A stretch of 27,484 nucleotides of DNA from an uncultured Ruminococcus sp. (GCA_902766115.1 CACXCL010000022.1:1-27484), one strand, 5' to 3'. Counted from the stretch's first letter, positions 15,884-25,226 are shown. Notes: generated from the sequence alone by a model not told the origin. Translations and numbers: made by a program.

Positions 15884-16780
15884 ATGAGTACATTTAACAA
15901 GGAAATCGTATTTGAGGGAGTGGGTACGGCGCTCATAACGCCGTTCAGGAACGGCGGAGTCGATTACGAGGCGTTCGGCAGACTGATCGACGAGCAGATC
16001 GCCGGAGGCGTCGACGCTCTGGTCATCTGCGGCACTACCGGAGAGGGCTCGACCCTCACCGACGAGGAGCACCGCGAGTGCATCCGTTTCGGCGTGGAAA
16101 GGGCGGCGGGCCGCGTTCCCGTGGTTGCCGGCACCGGTTCCAACGAGACAGACTACGCCACCGATCTGTCGAAGTACGCCTGCGAGGTGGGAGCGGACGC
16201 GCTGCTTCTTGTGACGCCATACTACAACAAGACGTCCCCCCGGGGGCTGGTGCGTCACTTCACGGATACCGCCGACGCGGTGAACAAGCCGATCATCCTT
16301 TACAACGTTCCGTCCAGGACCGGGATGACTATCCCCCTGTCCGTGTACCGGGAGCTGGCGAAGCACGAACGTATCGTGGCGGTGAAAGAAGCCTCCGGAA
16401 ACCTCAGCGCCATCGCCGAGATCGCCGCGGAGCTGTCAGACGACCTCAAGATCTACAGCGGCAACGACGACCAGATCGTCCCTATAATGTCCCTGGGCGG
16501 CATCGGAGTCATTTCCGTTCTGTCGAATATCCTTCCGCGGGAGACGCACGAGATATGCGCAAAGTTCCTGGCGGGCGACGTTGCCGGATCCCGCGACCTG
16601 CAGCTGAAGCTTTTGAAGCTTATAAACCTTCTGTTCATCGAGACCAATCCCATTCCCGTCAAGGCTGCGTGCGCCGTGATGGGCAAGTGCGACGGCGAGA
16701 TCCGCCTCCCGCTCTGCGAGATGGAGGAGGACCACCTGCGGCTGCTTTGTGCGGAAATGAAACGGCAGGGCATTATCTGA
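15884..16780 (+). CDS. dapA: 4-Hydroxy-tetrahydrodipicolinate synthase
   Basis: Condenses pyruvate with aspartate semialdehyde, the first committed step to diaminopimelate and lysine. The protein is 298 aa. Active-site features are CGTTGEGSTL (T51, T52), ILYNVPSRTG (Y140, R145), and the Schiff-base lysine in VAVKEASGN (K168). YYNKTSPRGLVRHF is also family-typical. GGGAG at 15872-15876 sets ATG 15884. It is preceded by the lysine riboswitch and terminator, so expression should fall when lysine is plentiful. dapB follows after 25 bases on the same strand. Confidence 0.97.
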   Translation: MSTFNKEIVFEGVGTALITPFRNGGVDYEAFGRLIDEQIAGGVDALVICGTTGEGSTLTDEEHRECIRFGVERAAGRVPVVAGTGSNETDYATDLSKYACEVGADALLLVTPYYNKTSPRGLVRHFTDTADAVNKPIILYNVPSRTGMTIPLSVYRELAKHERIVAVKEASGNLSAIAEIAAELSDDLKIYSGNDDQIVPIMSLGGIGVISVLSNILPRETHEICAKFLAGDVAGSRDLQLKLLKLINLLFIETNPIPVKAACAVMGKCDGEIRLPLCEMEEDHLRLLCAEMKRQGII

Positions 16781-16805
16781 AAAAACAGGAAAAGGAAGTA
16801 TAAAA

Positions 16806-17564
16806 ATGAGGATTCTGAGAATAATGATCTCCGGCTGCTGCGGGCGGCTCGGCTCCGCCGTGGCGCGCCTTGCGGCGGACCGGCGGGGGTTCGGGGTCGT
16901 CTGCGGAGTTGACGCAAAGACTCCGGACGGCGGAGCGCCGTATCCGGTTTACGGTTCGTTCGATAAGGTCACGGAGCAGTGCGACGTGCTGATCGACGCG
17001 TCCCATCACTCGCTCACCGCCGACATACTTGCCTTCGCCTCGGAACGCGGTCTGCCCGCGGTGATCTGCACCACGGGGCATACGGACCCCGAAACGGAGA
17101 TGATCGTCGCCTGCTCGAAAAAGATCCCTATCCTCAAATCGAGGAATATGTCCATCGGCGTAAATCTCCTGATCGAGCTTGTGAAAAAAGCGACGCAGGC
17201 TCTCGGCGAGGGTTTCGACGTGGAGATCGTCGAGGCGCACCACTCAAAGAAGCTGGACGCGCCGAGCGGCACCGCCCTGATGCTCGCCGACGCGGTGAGC
17301 AGCGTCCGTGAGGGGACGGAGTACGTCTACGACAGACATGACGTCCGCCGTGAGCGCGGGGAAAACGAGATCGGCATCCACAGCGTCCGCGGCGGGACCA
17401 TCGTCGGGGAGCACAGCGTGATCTTCGCCGGTCGCGACGAGGTCATTACCCTGTCCCACAGCGCCGGGAGCCGCGATCTTTTCGCAGCCGGCGCGCTGAA
17501 AGCGGCGGAGTTCGTCTCAGGAGCCGCGCCCGGCCTTTATACGATGGCGGACGCGATCGGATAA
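16806..17564 (+). CDS. dapB: 4-Hydroxy-tetrahydrodipicolinate reductase
   Basis: Reduces hydroxy-tetrahydrodipicolinate with NAD(P)H, the step after DapA. At 252 aa it has the usual length. The nucleotide-binding loop is GCCGRLGSAV (from G10, where many homologues have GAxGRMG). The catalytic segment IVEAHHSKKLDAPSGTA contains H145, H146 and K149. NMSIGVNLL and the C-terminal LYTMADAIG are also typical. AAAAGGAAG lies upstream of ATG 16806. It forms a two-gene lysine operon with dapA and ends at a strong terminator. Confidence 0.96.
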   Translation: MRILRIMISGCCGRLGSAVARLAADRRGFGVVCGVDAKTPDGGAPYPVYGSFDKVTEQCDVLIDASHHSLTADILAFASERGLPAVICTTGHTDPETEMIVACSKKIPILKSRNMSIGVNLLIELVKKATQALGEGFDVEIVEAHHSKKLDAPSGTALMLADAVSSVREGTEYVYDRHDVRRERGENEIGIHSVRGGTIVGEHSVIFAGRDEVITLSHSAGSRDLFAAGALKAAEFVSGAAPGLYTMADAIG

Positions 17565-17576
17565 TACATAACAAAA

Positions 17577-17617
17577 CGGGACGGAATTATCGTGATTCCG
17601 TCCCGGTCTTTTTTTTG
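17577..17617. terminator. Intrinsic terminator after dapB
   Basis: An 11-bp perfect stem (17577-17587 with 17595-17605, core GGGACGGAAT) closes a 7-base loop. It is followed by GTC and nine Ts on the plus strand. The left flank (ACAAAA) gives weaker minus-strand activity for the converging ltaS-like gene. Confidence 0.9.
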
Positions 17618-17622
17618 CCGTT

Positions 17623-19629
17623 TTATTTGTCGAGCGTCCAGAATCCGTACGGACAGTTCTTTCTGTCGAAAAGGAAACTGTACTGCAGTATCGAGTAATC
17701 GAGAAGCTCGCTGAATTTCTGATAGTCGGACACGGGGTAGACCTTGCCGCTTTCTCCTTCCGTGAAGCACTTGGCGTTGACGGTGGGGAAATCCTTCATC
17801 AGATCCAGCAGATATTTCTGCGCCGCGGTCCGGGGAAGACCCGCGACCTCGGCCACGTAAGCTGACAGATAATTGGCGCTCATCTTACCGGGATTTTTGA
17901 ACTCCGTGTCGTAATTGGTCCAGATGATATAAGGAGTTATGTGTCTCGTCTCCGTGGATTTCATGCTGTAGGAGGCAAGCTCCACTCCCGCCAGGTCCAG
18001 AAGAGGCTCCGCAACGGCGTCGCCCGGCTGGTGGTCGCCGAACATGACCACCACCGTGGGCTCGTCCACCTTTGAAAAGTAGTCGATGAGTTTTTCGAAC
18101 GCCTTGTCCGACTCAAGCATCAGCGACATATACGTGGAGACCACGGAATTGCCTTCAAGTCCCTTTACCTTTACCTGCGGAGTGAAATTCGCGAACTTGT
18201 CCCAGTAGCCTCCGTGGTTCTGCATTGTCACGGCGAAGGAGAACAGAGGACCGTCGGTCTTCTCGTAGATATCGATTATCTTGTCCACCACGGACTCGTC
18301 GGAAATGTATCCCCGTATCAACCTGGGATTTTTGAAATCCTCGATGAAATACATATCTTCGAATCCCAGCAGCGGGTAGACCTCGCTGCGCTTCCATCCC
18401 TTTTTGTAGTACGGATGCATGGCCACGGTACGGTAGCCGAGATCGTCGAACTGAGTGGCGAGCGAAGGGATAACGTTCTTGACGAACTGCTGATACGGTA
18501 TACTGCCCTGAGGGAGGAACGCCATCGACAGACCCGTCAGGAATTCAAACTCCGAGTTGGGAGTGTTGCCGCCCACCACGGACATATGGAGATCGCCCTT
18601 TATGGTGTTTTCTTTGAGAGACGATATGAACGGGAAGCACTCTTCGGTCGTCTCGTAGTCGCAGACGGCGGTCATGTCGGAGAGGGTCTCGTTCATCACC
18701 ACGATCACGTTGGGCAGATCGGTTTTGTCCTCGGGCACTTTGTCCGACTCGTAACCGGACGTGACGGTGCGAACGTATTTCGCGCTGTATCCCGTGGGCT
18801 TCTCCACGGTGATGTATCTCAGGTTCATCAAGAACGACACCACGAACCCGTTCCTGTCGTATAGGACGTTCGGGGTGAAAAGATAGGGATAGAGATTGAA
18901 CGTGTCGATTGCGCGGTCCGTCTGGAGATACAGCACGGACCCCGAAAAAGCGGCAAGGCTCAGCACCGTGGCCGTAAGGCGGATGAACCATTTCCCGAGG
19001 TTCAGTTTGACGTTGCAGCACAGCGCGATCTCAACGAGAAGCAGGGATGTCGCGATGATACATACCACCCTCATCCCGAAGTTGATCGGGTAGTGGCTTA
19101 TGACTCCCGCCGCGGTGCCCGCTGACGCAATGTCCCACGGGAAAAGGGGGGCGCCGCGAAACGATTTGGTATAAAAACTTATCATTCCGAAGGTGATGAC
19201 AAGCACGGTGACGACGGCGTTGCCCACCGCGGTCCGCCTCGTCAGCACGGAAAGAAAGATCGAGGTGAGATAGATGATCAGAAGATTGAGGAATATGATC
19301 CGGGGGGTGATCCTGAACGGATCGTGCGTGATGAATTCAGCCAGCAGGAACACCGCCGCCGGCGTGAGCGCCGCGGCGATCCACCGCAGGACGATATTGA
19401 CCTTCTTTCTGAAGACGATCCTGTAGAGTCCCAGACCCACGGACAGAACCGCCGCGAGGTGAAGGATGGCGACGTAGATCTCCTCGCCCCCGGAGACGCC
19501 CACCTGGAACAACCCTATCGTGAAGAGGATCTCGGTCGCGAGCGCGACAAATGACACTCCGAGAACGCTGAGCGTTATCCGGAGCGCCTTGCTCTTCGCT
19601 GTCTTTTTCGCAAATGAGACGATCTTCAT
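17623..19629 (-). CDS. LtaS/MdoB-like phosphoglycerol transferase (membrane sulfatase-fold enzyme)
   Basis: Probably transfers a phosphoglycerol or related head group to an envelope polymer outside the membrane. At 668 aa it has an N-terminal membrane part with about seven hydrophobic segments (near 17-41, 51-72, 78-101, 110-130, 134-153, 185-205, 216-235). An extracytoplasmic sulfatase domain follows. Metal and nucleophile residues visible are VVMNETLSD (E314), GGNTPNSEFEFLTG (T356, the expected nucleophile), TMQNHGG, and MFGDHQPGD near residue 530. The E-T spacing is close to that of LtaS. The first-helix region and a fairly long second half resemble the broad LTA synthase family, but I cannot say whether the product is lipoteichoic acid, another teichoic acid or a modified glycan. 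GGAAG precedes ATG 19629. Confidence 0.87.
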   Translation of the reverse strand: MKIVSFAKKTAKSKALRITLSVLGVSFVALATEILFTIGLFQVGVSGGEEIYVAILHLAAVLSVGLGLYRIVFRKKVNIVLRWIAAALTPAAVFLLAEFITHDPFRITPRIIFLNLLIIYLTSIFLSVLTRRTAVGNAVVTVLVITFGMISFYTKSFRGAPLFPWDIASAGTAAGVISHYPINFGMRVVCIIATSLLLVEIALCCNVKLNLGKWFIRLTATVLSLAAFSGSVLYLQTDRAIDTFNLYPYLFTPNVLYDRNGFVVSFLMNLRYITVEKPTGYSAKYVRTVTSGYESDKVPEDKTDLPNVIVVMNETLSDMTAVCDYETTEECFPFISSLKENTIKGDLHMSVVGGNTPNSEFEFLTGLSMAFLPQGSIPYQQFVKNVIPSLATQFDDLGYRTVAMHPYYKKGWKRSEVYPLLGFEDMYFIEDFKNPRLIRGYISDESVVDKIIDIYEKTDGPLFSFAVTMQNHGGYWDKFANFTPQVKVKGLEGNSVVSTYMSLMLESDKAFEKLIDYFSKVDEPTVVVMFGDHQPGDAVAEPLLDLAGVELASYSMKSTETRHITPYIIWTNYDTEFKNPGKMSANYLSAYVAEVAGLPRTAAQKYLLDLMKDFPTVNAKCFTEGESGKVYPVSDYQKFSELLDYSILQYSFLFDRKNCPYGFWTLDK

Positions 19630-19673
19630 ACTTCCGCTTCCTCAAAAACGACGGGATTTGACACTACCCAATA

Positions 19674-19702
19674 ATGATATACCAATACTGCCGAAAAATC
19701 AA
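19674..19702 (-). promoter_or_regulatory. Promoter of the LtaS-like gene
   Basis: Minus-strand TTGATT (19697-19702), 17-base spacer, TATCAT (19674-19679). The predicted start is about 38 bases upstream of the ATG. No clear terminator separates it from the glycoside hydrolase gene upstream, so read-through is also possible. Confidence 0.6.
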
Positions 19703-19727
19703 GAGATTTCCGCGAAAAACAGCGCCG

Positions 19728-22694
19728 TCATATTCTGCCGAGCCCCGCCTTTACAAAAGCGTATCTCTTTTTCCATGTGCTCGGCGAGTACGGGTAGAAG
19801 TCCCCGGGTCCCACGGAGAAGGGAACGACCTCTTCCAGATGGTGAGGTCCCAGCAGGTTCCGGTTGCCGATGCAGAGCTCGATCCCGATCCTGTTTTCTC
19901 CGTCCCGGACGAGATCCGTGATCTCGCACTCGAAGGGTGCCCAGGGAAGGGTGGCGGCGACTTGTCCGTTTACGATCACTCTGCAGAGCGCCGCTCGTGG
20001 CTTCGGCAGACTCACGCGGTACCGCGTTCCGTCTGCCTTGAGGATCACATTCTGTTCAAGGGTGACGTATCCCTTGAAGAAAGGATATCCCTGCGTGACC
20101 AGATCGTCCCCGCGGACTGACGTCTTCCTGTTTCCGAGAAAGAAATTGCCCTCGGTGGTGAGCCCGTCTCTCGGATGCTCCGTGAAGCCGCCGTCGCTGA
20201 ATACGCCGAAATCGCCCGTGAGATAGACGAGACCGAGCTCGTCGTCGTCCGGCGACGAAAGGCCGCTCACGGAGACGACGTTTTCCCCGCGACGGATGAG
20301 ATCTCCCGCGCGGTATACGGTAAAGGAACGGTCGAGCCACCATTCTCCCTCCGCGGGAACGAGACGCTGTCCGTTCAGCCGGACAACGGCGTCAGGCCTT
20401 TGCTCCGTCACGATCCGCATGCCGCCCGCTTTGTCGGGATCCCAGCCGTCCGACACGTCAAACCTGAACCGGGCTTCCGCCGCGGACGGATCGTCGAGTG
20501 AGAAGATTTTGTTTCCTGCGTTGTAGATATGGATCGGCTCCGTTTCTTCGCCGTCCCGCGTCAGGACGGTGCAGTATTCCAGCATCATGCAGTTGGGGTC
20601 GCTGTCAGGGGAAACGTCCCATTCGTCCGCGAAGCGGACGTCGGTCACGGGACGGCTGTCAGCCTCCTCCCGGCGCCTCGCGGGGGTGCGCTCCACGGCG
20701 ATCATCCTCGACTGCTGTGGCTCAAAGCGGAGACGCGCCGTCACCTTGCCGTCCGCATACCTGTGCGGGACGGGGACCGCGGACGGGACGTCGGGACGGA
20801 GCAGAGACAGGTCCTCTCCCTCCGCCGTGAATTCTATCTCAAAGGAGCGGTCCCGCTCCGTGTTCAGCAGGAAATACACCCGTCTGTCCTCGTCGGGGAA
20901 GTAACGCGAGGTGAGATGTATGTACTTCTCATCCCCGCCGCCGCTGAGGCGCGCACGAATCAGTCCGTTTTTCTCAAAATAGTCGGACGCCCCGTCAGAG
21001 GAGAGATCGACTCTGTCCGCCGAGGCAAGGAGCGGCGCGAGTTCTTCTCTCGCCGGTCTGCCGTCTATGAACTCCGGTTCGCGACCGGTGACGATCAGCC
21101 GACCTCCGCTCTCCTTGAAGGCTTTGAGAAGGTCGAAGGTAGATCTGTCAAGCCCCGTGAGGTTGGGCAGCAGCACCGCGCCGTAGTTCGCCGAACCCAC
21201 AGTCAGCACGCCCTGATTTGCCGAACCGTGGCGGCGCATCACCGTCTCGTCTCCGAAGTGGAAGTCCACGTGCATGTCGGCGAGAGCGAGTACGGCGAGA
21301 TTGAATTCGTCGTCGTAAGCCTGTTCGCTGTTTATATCCGTCCCGTTGAACCTGATCCAGAGCGAATGCATGGGATGGATCACAAGGACGCCCGGGTCCC
21401 ACACGCCCGAGCCGAGGATCTCGCCGGTGCGGGCGACGGTGTCGTTGAATATTTTGTAGTCGCGCCACCAGGGGGACTGATAGAACATACAGGGCGGGTA
21501 ATCGTTCTTTCTGCGGCCGCGGATCGTGTATCCCTCGAGATGCTGACACAGCAGGGTGACGCCGTACATGAACTGCCAGTCCACAAGCCACCTGAGGTCA
21601 GAGAAGGTCACGTCCCATCCGCTGAGGGCGAAGGTCTCCGTCAATGCGCTCTCCTTGCCGAGCTGCGAGGCGACCGATCCCAGCTGCAGCGGAGTCACCG
21701 GCAGGCATTTTCTGCCCGTTATCCCCTCTCGCTGGGGTTCCCGCCCGAGCCAGTCGATCCCCGGGACGTGCATATATTCGTACAGAGGCATGACTCCCGC
21801 CGTGCAGTGCATCTGGCAGAGCATATTGTCCTCCATCATCCCGTGCCCGGTCAGCCTGCACAGATGATCGGAGCACCAGTCGTATATCTGTTTGCCGAAG
21901 GATTCGGTGTAAAGCCTGTTCACCATGGACCAGAAGTCGTGCCGCACGCCCTCGCACCCCGGCGAATCGAAGAACAGCGCGGGAATGTGATCCCTGACGG
22001 GGTACCCGTAGCGTTCCTCAAAATCCTTCTCAAAAACCGGCGACCACGGGGTCTTGCAAAGGGAATACTGAGGCTCGTCGGTGAAGAACCCGGACAGGAC
22101 CCCGTCACGGAGCATGGACCCGGTCTCGGCGAGGTACCTCTCGTGGGTTCCGTCGAGAAAAGCACGCACCGCCTCCGGATTCAGTATATCCGTGTAGTCG
22201 TCTCCGCTGAATACCGCGGCGCGGTATTCTCTCTCGCCGCCGGCGGCTTCCTCTCCGTCCCCGAGTCTGCGATAGGAGTTGTCCGCGGCGACGGCAAAGC
22301 GGCCTATGGTTTTGCAGTCGCCGTCCTTTTTTTCGCTTTCAGCGTCGATCATGCGGACCCAGCTCCAGCGGTATTCCTCATGCTCCCGGGGGATCTTCCG
22401 TCCGGCGGAGCCGCTGGGCCAGCCGTCCTCGTCGTAGCACCACGCCCGAAGTCCGTTCTTTTCCGCCTCGTCGGCGGACGCGCGGACGCAGTCGAACCAC
22501 TCGTCCCCCAGATAGTCGGTGAGCAGACCGTCCCGCGCGTGCATGAAGAAACCGCCGAGACCGGTCTCCTTCATCTCCCGGACCTGTCGTCTGAGTTCAT
22601 CCGGATCAAGCCGGTCGTTCCATGACCAAAAAGGGTGCGGTCTGTGCTTTGCGTCGGGATCCTCGAACTGCCCGAGCCAGTTTTTTATATCCAT
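19728..22694 (-). CDS. Large cytosolic glycoside hydrolase, GH106 (alpha-L-rhamnosidase)-like
   Basis: A 988-aa enzyme expected to remove alpha-linked rhamnose or a similar sugar from imported oligosaccharides. The N-terminus has the characteristic PFWSWNDRLDPDELRRQ and GLGGFFMHARDGLLTDYLGDEW blocks, then CYDEDGWPSG. A TIM-barrel-like middle includes FFTDEPQYS and EDNMLCQMH. The C-terminus has beta-sandwich carbohydrate-binding character (GENRIGIELCIGNRNLLGPHH). No signal peptide or membrane segment, so probably cytosolic. ATG 22694 is preferred: AGGAG lies at 22701-22705, and the predicted transcription start near 22719 would truncate the GGGAG of the alternative ATG 22709. Family assignment is by resemblance; a related, uncharacterised GH family is possible. 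Confidence 0.75.
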   Translation of the reverse strand: MDIKNWLGQFEDPDAKHRPHPFWSWNDRLDPDELRRQVREMKETGLGGFFMHARDGLLTDYLGDEWFDCVRASADEAEKNGLRAWCYDEDGWPSGSAGRKIPREHEEYRWSWVRMIDAESEKKDGDCKTIGRFAVAADNSYRRLGDGEEAAGGEREYRAAVFSGDDYTDILNPEAVRAFLDGTHERYLAETGSMLRDGVLSGFFTDEPQYSLCKTPWSPVFEKDFEERYGYPVRDHIPALFFDSPGCEGVRHDFWSMVNRLYTESFGKQIYDWCSDHLCRLTGHGMMEDNMLCQMHCTAGVMPLYEYMHVPGIDWLGREPQREGITGRKCLPVTPLQLGSVASQLGKESALTETFALSGWDVTFSDLRWLVDWQFMYGVTLLCQHLEGYTIRGRRKNDYPPCMFYQSPWWRDYKIFNDTVARTGEILGSGVWDPGVLVIHPMHSLWIRFNGTDINSEQAYDDEFNLAVLALADMHVDFHFGDETVMRRHGSANQGVLTVGSANYGAVLLPNLTGLDRSTFDLLKAFKESGGRLIVTGREPEFIDGRPAREELAPLLASADRVDLSSDGASDYFEKNGLIRARLSGGGDEKYIHLTSRYFPDEDRRVYFLLNTERDRSFEIEFTAEGEDLSLLRPDVPSAVPVPHRYADGKVTARLRFEPQQSRMIAVERTPARRREEADSRPVTDVRFADEWDVSPDSDPNCMMLEYCTVLTRDGEETEPIHIYNAGNKIFSLDDPSAAEARFRFDVSDGWDPDKAGGMRIVTEQRPDAVVRLNGQRLVPAEGEWWLDRSFTVYRAGDLIRRGENVVSVSGLSSPDDDELGLVYLTGDFGVFSDGGFTEHPRDGLTTEGNFFLGNRKTSVRGDDLVTQGYPFFKGYVTLEQNVILKADGTRYRVSLPKPRAALCRVIVNGQVAATLPWAPFECEITDLVRDGENRIGIELCIGNRNLLGPHHLEEVVPFSVGPGDFYPYSPSTWKKRYAFVKAGLGRI

Positions 22695-22725
22695 ACCGAT
22701 CTCCTGCATAAAGATTTCTCCCACT

Positions 22726-22754
22726 ATTTTATCATACCGCGGCGCTTTCTTCAA
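22726..22754 (-). promoter_or_regulatory. Promoter of the GH106-like gene
   Basis: Minus-strand TTGAAG (22749-22754), 17-base spacer, TAAAAT (22726-22731). The predicted start near 22719 gives a leader of about 25 bases to ATG 22694, which supports that start codon. Confidence 0.65.
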
Positions 22755-22827
22755 TCGGAAAACGAAAAAACGGACAAAGTATTCCCGTGTCCGAACGTTC
22801 ACGCGGGAAACGAATTTTCCGAAACGG

Positions 22828-22856
22828 TTGATTTCATCGCTCCCGTGTGGTACAAT
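22828..22856 (+). promoter_or_regulatory. Promoter of the zinc-ribbon/membrane/lipoprotein set
   Basis: TTGATT (22828-22833), exactly 17 bases, TACAAT (22851-22856), with a start expected near 22863, about 40 bases before ATG 22904. It is divergent from the glycoside hydrolase promoter. Confidence 0.72.
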
Positions 22857-22903
22857 TTAGTCGGACAATATGCATGAAAATACATAAAACGGAGGACCAT
22901 ATC

Positions 22904-23746
22904 ATGAACGATAACGAGAGATCCTTTGCGCACGTCCCGGAGCCCGCGTCCGCGGACGCACTTGAGGCAAAACTGTCCGAATGCAAAAAACGCATCGGGG
23001 AGCTTTACTCGGAGATAGGCAAGGCGTATTGCCTTCTGGCGGGGGACACACCCGCCCCGGAGCTGGAAGCCCTTGTCAAAGAGGTAAGACTGAACGAAAA
23101 ACTGGCGGCGGAGTACGCCGGGGAGCTCGACGCGCATACGGACACTCACCTGTGCCCGGTGTGCGGCAAGCCCGTCGCAGAGGGATCGCTGTTCTGCACG
23201 TTCTGCGGAGCCTCCCTCAACGACGTGACTCCCGCGGAGGAAAAAGCTCCCGCCGGACAGAGCGCTCCGGAAGCGGCCCCCGATACAGAACACAAAGGGC
23301 CCGAGAAGATATGCCCCCATTGCGGGGCGCACGCCGTAGGCGATCTGCCGTTCTGCATGGTGTGCGGGAACAGGATCGACGAGGCTCCCGCTCCCGCGCC
23401 GGAACCGGAGCCTGCCGCGCCACAGGGCAGAATATGTCCCGTTTGCGGCGCTCCCGCCGCCGGAGATATGCCTTTCTGCACCTCCTGCGGCAGCAGGATC
23501 GACGCCGATCCGGCGACTTCATCGGCCCCCGCGCCGGAACCGGAGCCAGCCGCGCCACAGGGCAGAGTATGTCCCGTCTGCGGTGCTCCCGCCGCCGAGG
23601 GAGTCCTGTTCTGCACCTCCTGCGGCAGCAGGCTTGACGCCGATCCGATGCCGGCTCCCGCTCACAAAAAGCGTTTCTGCACGGTATGCGGGAACGAAGT
23701 GCCCGAAGGGAATCTTTTCTGTACGGCCTGCGGCACAAAAGTATGA
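22904..23746 (+). CDS. Protein with coiled-coil start and five zinc ribbons
   Basis: 280 aa, function not recognised. Residues of about 15-75 are charged and helical, likely a coiled coil (ALEAKLSECKKRIGELYSEI). Five CxxC...CxxC zinc ribbons follow: CPVCGKPVAEGSLFCTFCG, CPHCGAHAVGDLPFCMVCG, CPVCGAPAAGDMPFCTSCG, CPVCGAPAAEGVLFCTSCG and CTVCGNEVPEGNLFCTACG, so each should hold one zinc. Linkers are rich in alanine, proline and glutamate. No membrane segment, so it is probably a cytosolic scaffold or binding protein (inference). ATG 22904 has GGAGG at 22891-22895; upstream in-frame starts lack such a site. It is followed after 36 bases by a second zinc-ribbon gene with membrane segments. Ribbons 3 and 4 derive from a recent duplication. 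Confidence 0.85.
   Translation: MNDNERSFAHVPEPASADALEAKLSECKKRIGELYSEIGKAYCLLAGDTPAPELEALVKEVRLNEKLAAEYAGELDAHTDTHLCPVCGKPVAEGSLFCTFCGASLNDVTPAEEKAPAGQSAPEAAPDTEHKGPEKICPHCGAHAVGDLPFCMVCGNRIDEAPAPAPEPEPAAPQGRICPVCGAPAAGDMPFCTSCGSRIDADPATSSAPAPEPEPAAPQGRVCPVCGAPAAEGVLFCTSCGSRLDADPMPAPAHKKRFCTVCGNEVPEGNLFCTACGTKV
23393..23647 (+). repeat. Tandem 120-bp direct repeat within the zinc-ribbon gene
   Basis: Copy 1 is 23393-23512 and copy 2 is 23528-23647, offset 135 bases (45 codons), so the frame is kept. I count 14 mismatches in 120 bases. Each copy encodes a proline/glutamate linker plus one complete zinc ribbon. Confidence 0.9.
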
Positions 23747-23782
23747 GATCGGTTTGAAATGAAATCATAAGGAGGGGATATT

Positions 23783-25210
23783 ATGGCAAAATTCTGTGAG
23801 AACTGCGGGTTCGCTCTTGAACCCGGATCATCCTTCTGTCCGAACTGCGGTTCTCCCGTTCCGGTTGAACCGAAAAATGAGGAACAACCCGAAGTAAGGG
23901 AAGAAGAGCAGGCGGAACAGATCGAAGAGCGTGTTGAAGGACAAATCGAGGAGCAGACTGAAGAACAGGCTGCGGAACTGACCGCGGGACCCGCCGGTGA
24001 CGACGCTCCGCTTCCTCCGGCTCGGGAGGAGACTCCCGAGGCGCAGCCCGCGCATTTTTCCGGATTCTGCGGTATGTGCGGCAGTCCTCTTGACCCCGCG
24101 ACCGGGGAATGCCCCGTCTGCTCGGCGCGCCGGGAGATGAACGTCCCCGCGCGGGAACAGCCACCGGTATACACTGCTCCGCCGGCTCCGCCTTATCAGC
24201 CCGCACCCGACTACCGGACTGCGCCGAAAGCGCCGAAAAAGGCAGGGAAGCCGAAGAAGAAAAAGTCCAAGGGCCGCGGCGCGGTCGTGATCCTGCTTTT
24301 CATCCTGTTCGTCGTTCTCTCTCTCGTTTGCCTTTCGCTGTTTATCGCACGCAACACCGCATCCGAGAAGAGCATGGAACGTATCCTGAAGCCCGTTTCA
24401 TACAATGATTTCACCGAATCGGTGGGAAGCGACGTCAGCGGGCAGGTGGAGGACATGTACAAGGGTGTGGACGAAAAACTCGAGCCCTACGGTATCTCCA
24501 CCACCATCACGGACGAATCCTTCGCGGAATTCATCGACGGATCCAACGTGAGATCCCTCATCGCGGAGAAGGCGTCGGGTCTGGTCGACGGCATCCTGAG
24601 CGACGGAGACGTCACCGTCAGACTGACAAGAAGCGAGGCGGGGGACTTCCTCGAAGAGAACAAAGCGCTGATCAAAGAAAAACTCGGCGTCGACATAGAC
24701 GAGAGTATCGAAGCGCACGTGTACGACGAGTTTTACGGCGCGTATTCCTACGAGAACATCAGACTCAAGGATAAGATGATCGACTCCATCGTCGGCGAGA
24801 GCGACCGCGTGTTCTTCGACGGAGAGGAGATCCGCGGCGAGAACGAAACGGCTTTCAATGTCTCACGGATCATCCTGTCGTATCCCGTCATGATCGCCCT
24901 CGCGGCGGTGTGCCTGGTACTGGCGGTGTTGATGATCATCCTGCGCCCGGGGATGGGCACGGCGATCCTCGGCGTGTATTTCGTCGTGATCGGTCTTCCG
25001 TTGACCCTGGGATGTCTCGGCGGACTCATCATGCCCGGAGTGTTCGCGTCGGCGACCGGGAACCCGCTCTTCGGCAAGATCATCGCAGGGGCGCTCCGTG
25101 TGAATCTGCCGATCGGCGCCGCCGTTCTCGGCGCGGGCGTCGTACTGCTTGTCCTGAGAGGCATTGTGAAGGGCGTATCGAAAAAGAAAAACGCGGCGAG
25201 GGCCGCATGA
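23783..25210 (+). CDS. Zinc-ribbon membrane protein, function unknown
   Basis: 475 aa. It begins with a zinc ribbon (FCENCGFALEPGSSFCPNCG, residues 4-23), then a Glu/Gln-rich low-complexity stretch (about 30-90). A second ribbon-like motif (FCGMCGSPLDPATGECPVC) follows, then a proline/tyrosine-rich linker and a lysine-rich block (KKAGKPKKKKSKGRG). A membrane helix (VVILLFILFVVLSLVCLSLF) near 172-191 leads to a domain of about 170 residues. Three further hydrophobic segments lie near the C-terminus (ILSYPVMIALAAVCLVLAVL, AILGVYFVVIGLPLTLGCLG, IGAAVLGAGVVLLVLRGIV). By the positive-inside rule the ribbons face the cytosol and the middle domain faces outward. AAGGAGGGG precedes ATG 23783. It is bracketed by the five-ribbon protein and a lipoprotein on the same strand, which suggests one envelope-linked unit. 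Confidence 0.82.
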   Translation: MAKFCENCGFALEPGSSFCPNCGSPVPVEPKNEEQPEVREEEQAEQIEERVEGQIEEQTEEQAAELTAGPAGDDAPLPPAREETPEAQPAHFSGFCGMCGSPLDPATGECPVCSARREMNVPAREQPPVYTAPPAPPYQPAPDYRTAPKAPKKAGKPKKKKSKGRGAVVILLFILFVVLSLVCLSLFIARNTASEKSMERILKPVSYNDFTESVGSDVSGQVEDMYKGVDEKLEPYGISTTITDESFAEFIDGSNVRSLIAEKASGLVDGILSDGDVTVRLTRSEAGDFLEENKALIKEKLGVDIDESIEAHVYDEFYGAYSYENIRLKDKMIDSIVGESDRVFFDGEEIRGENETAFNVSRIILSYPVMIALAAVCLVLAVLMIILRPGMGTAILGVYFVVIGLPLTLGCLGGLIMPGVFASATGNPLFGKIIAGALRVNLPIGAAVLGAGVVLLVLRGIVKGVSKKKNAARAA

Positions 25211-25226
25211 CGGAAATCATATGTCA

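Noticed and set aside
20529..22625. A 698-codon open frame on the plus strand opposite the glycoside hydrolase
   Set aside because: It is antisense to a gene with clear family motifs, promoter and RBS, and has no recognisable domain.
22904..23746. Repeated zinc ribbons as a possible CRISPR-like or VNTR array
   Set aside because: The repeats are coding, in frame, and unequal in spacing and sequence; there are no short unique spacers.
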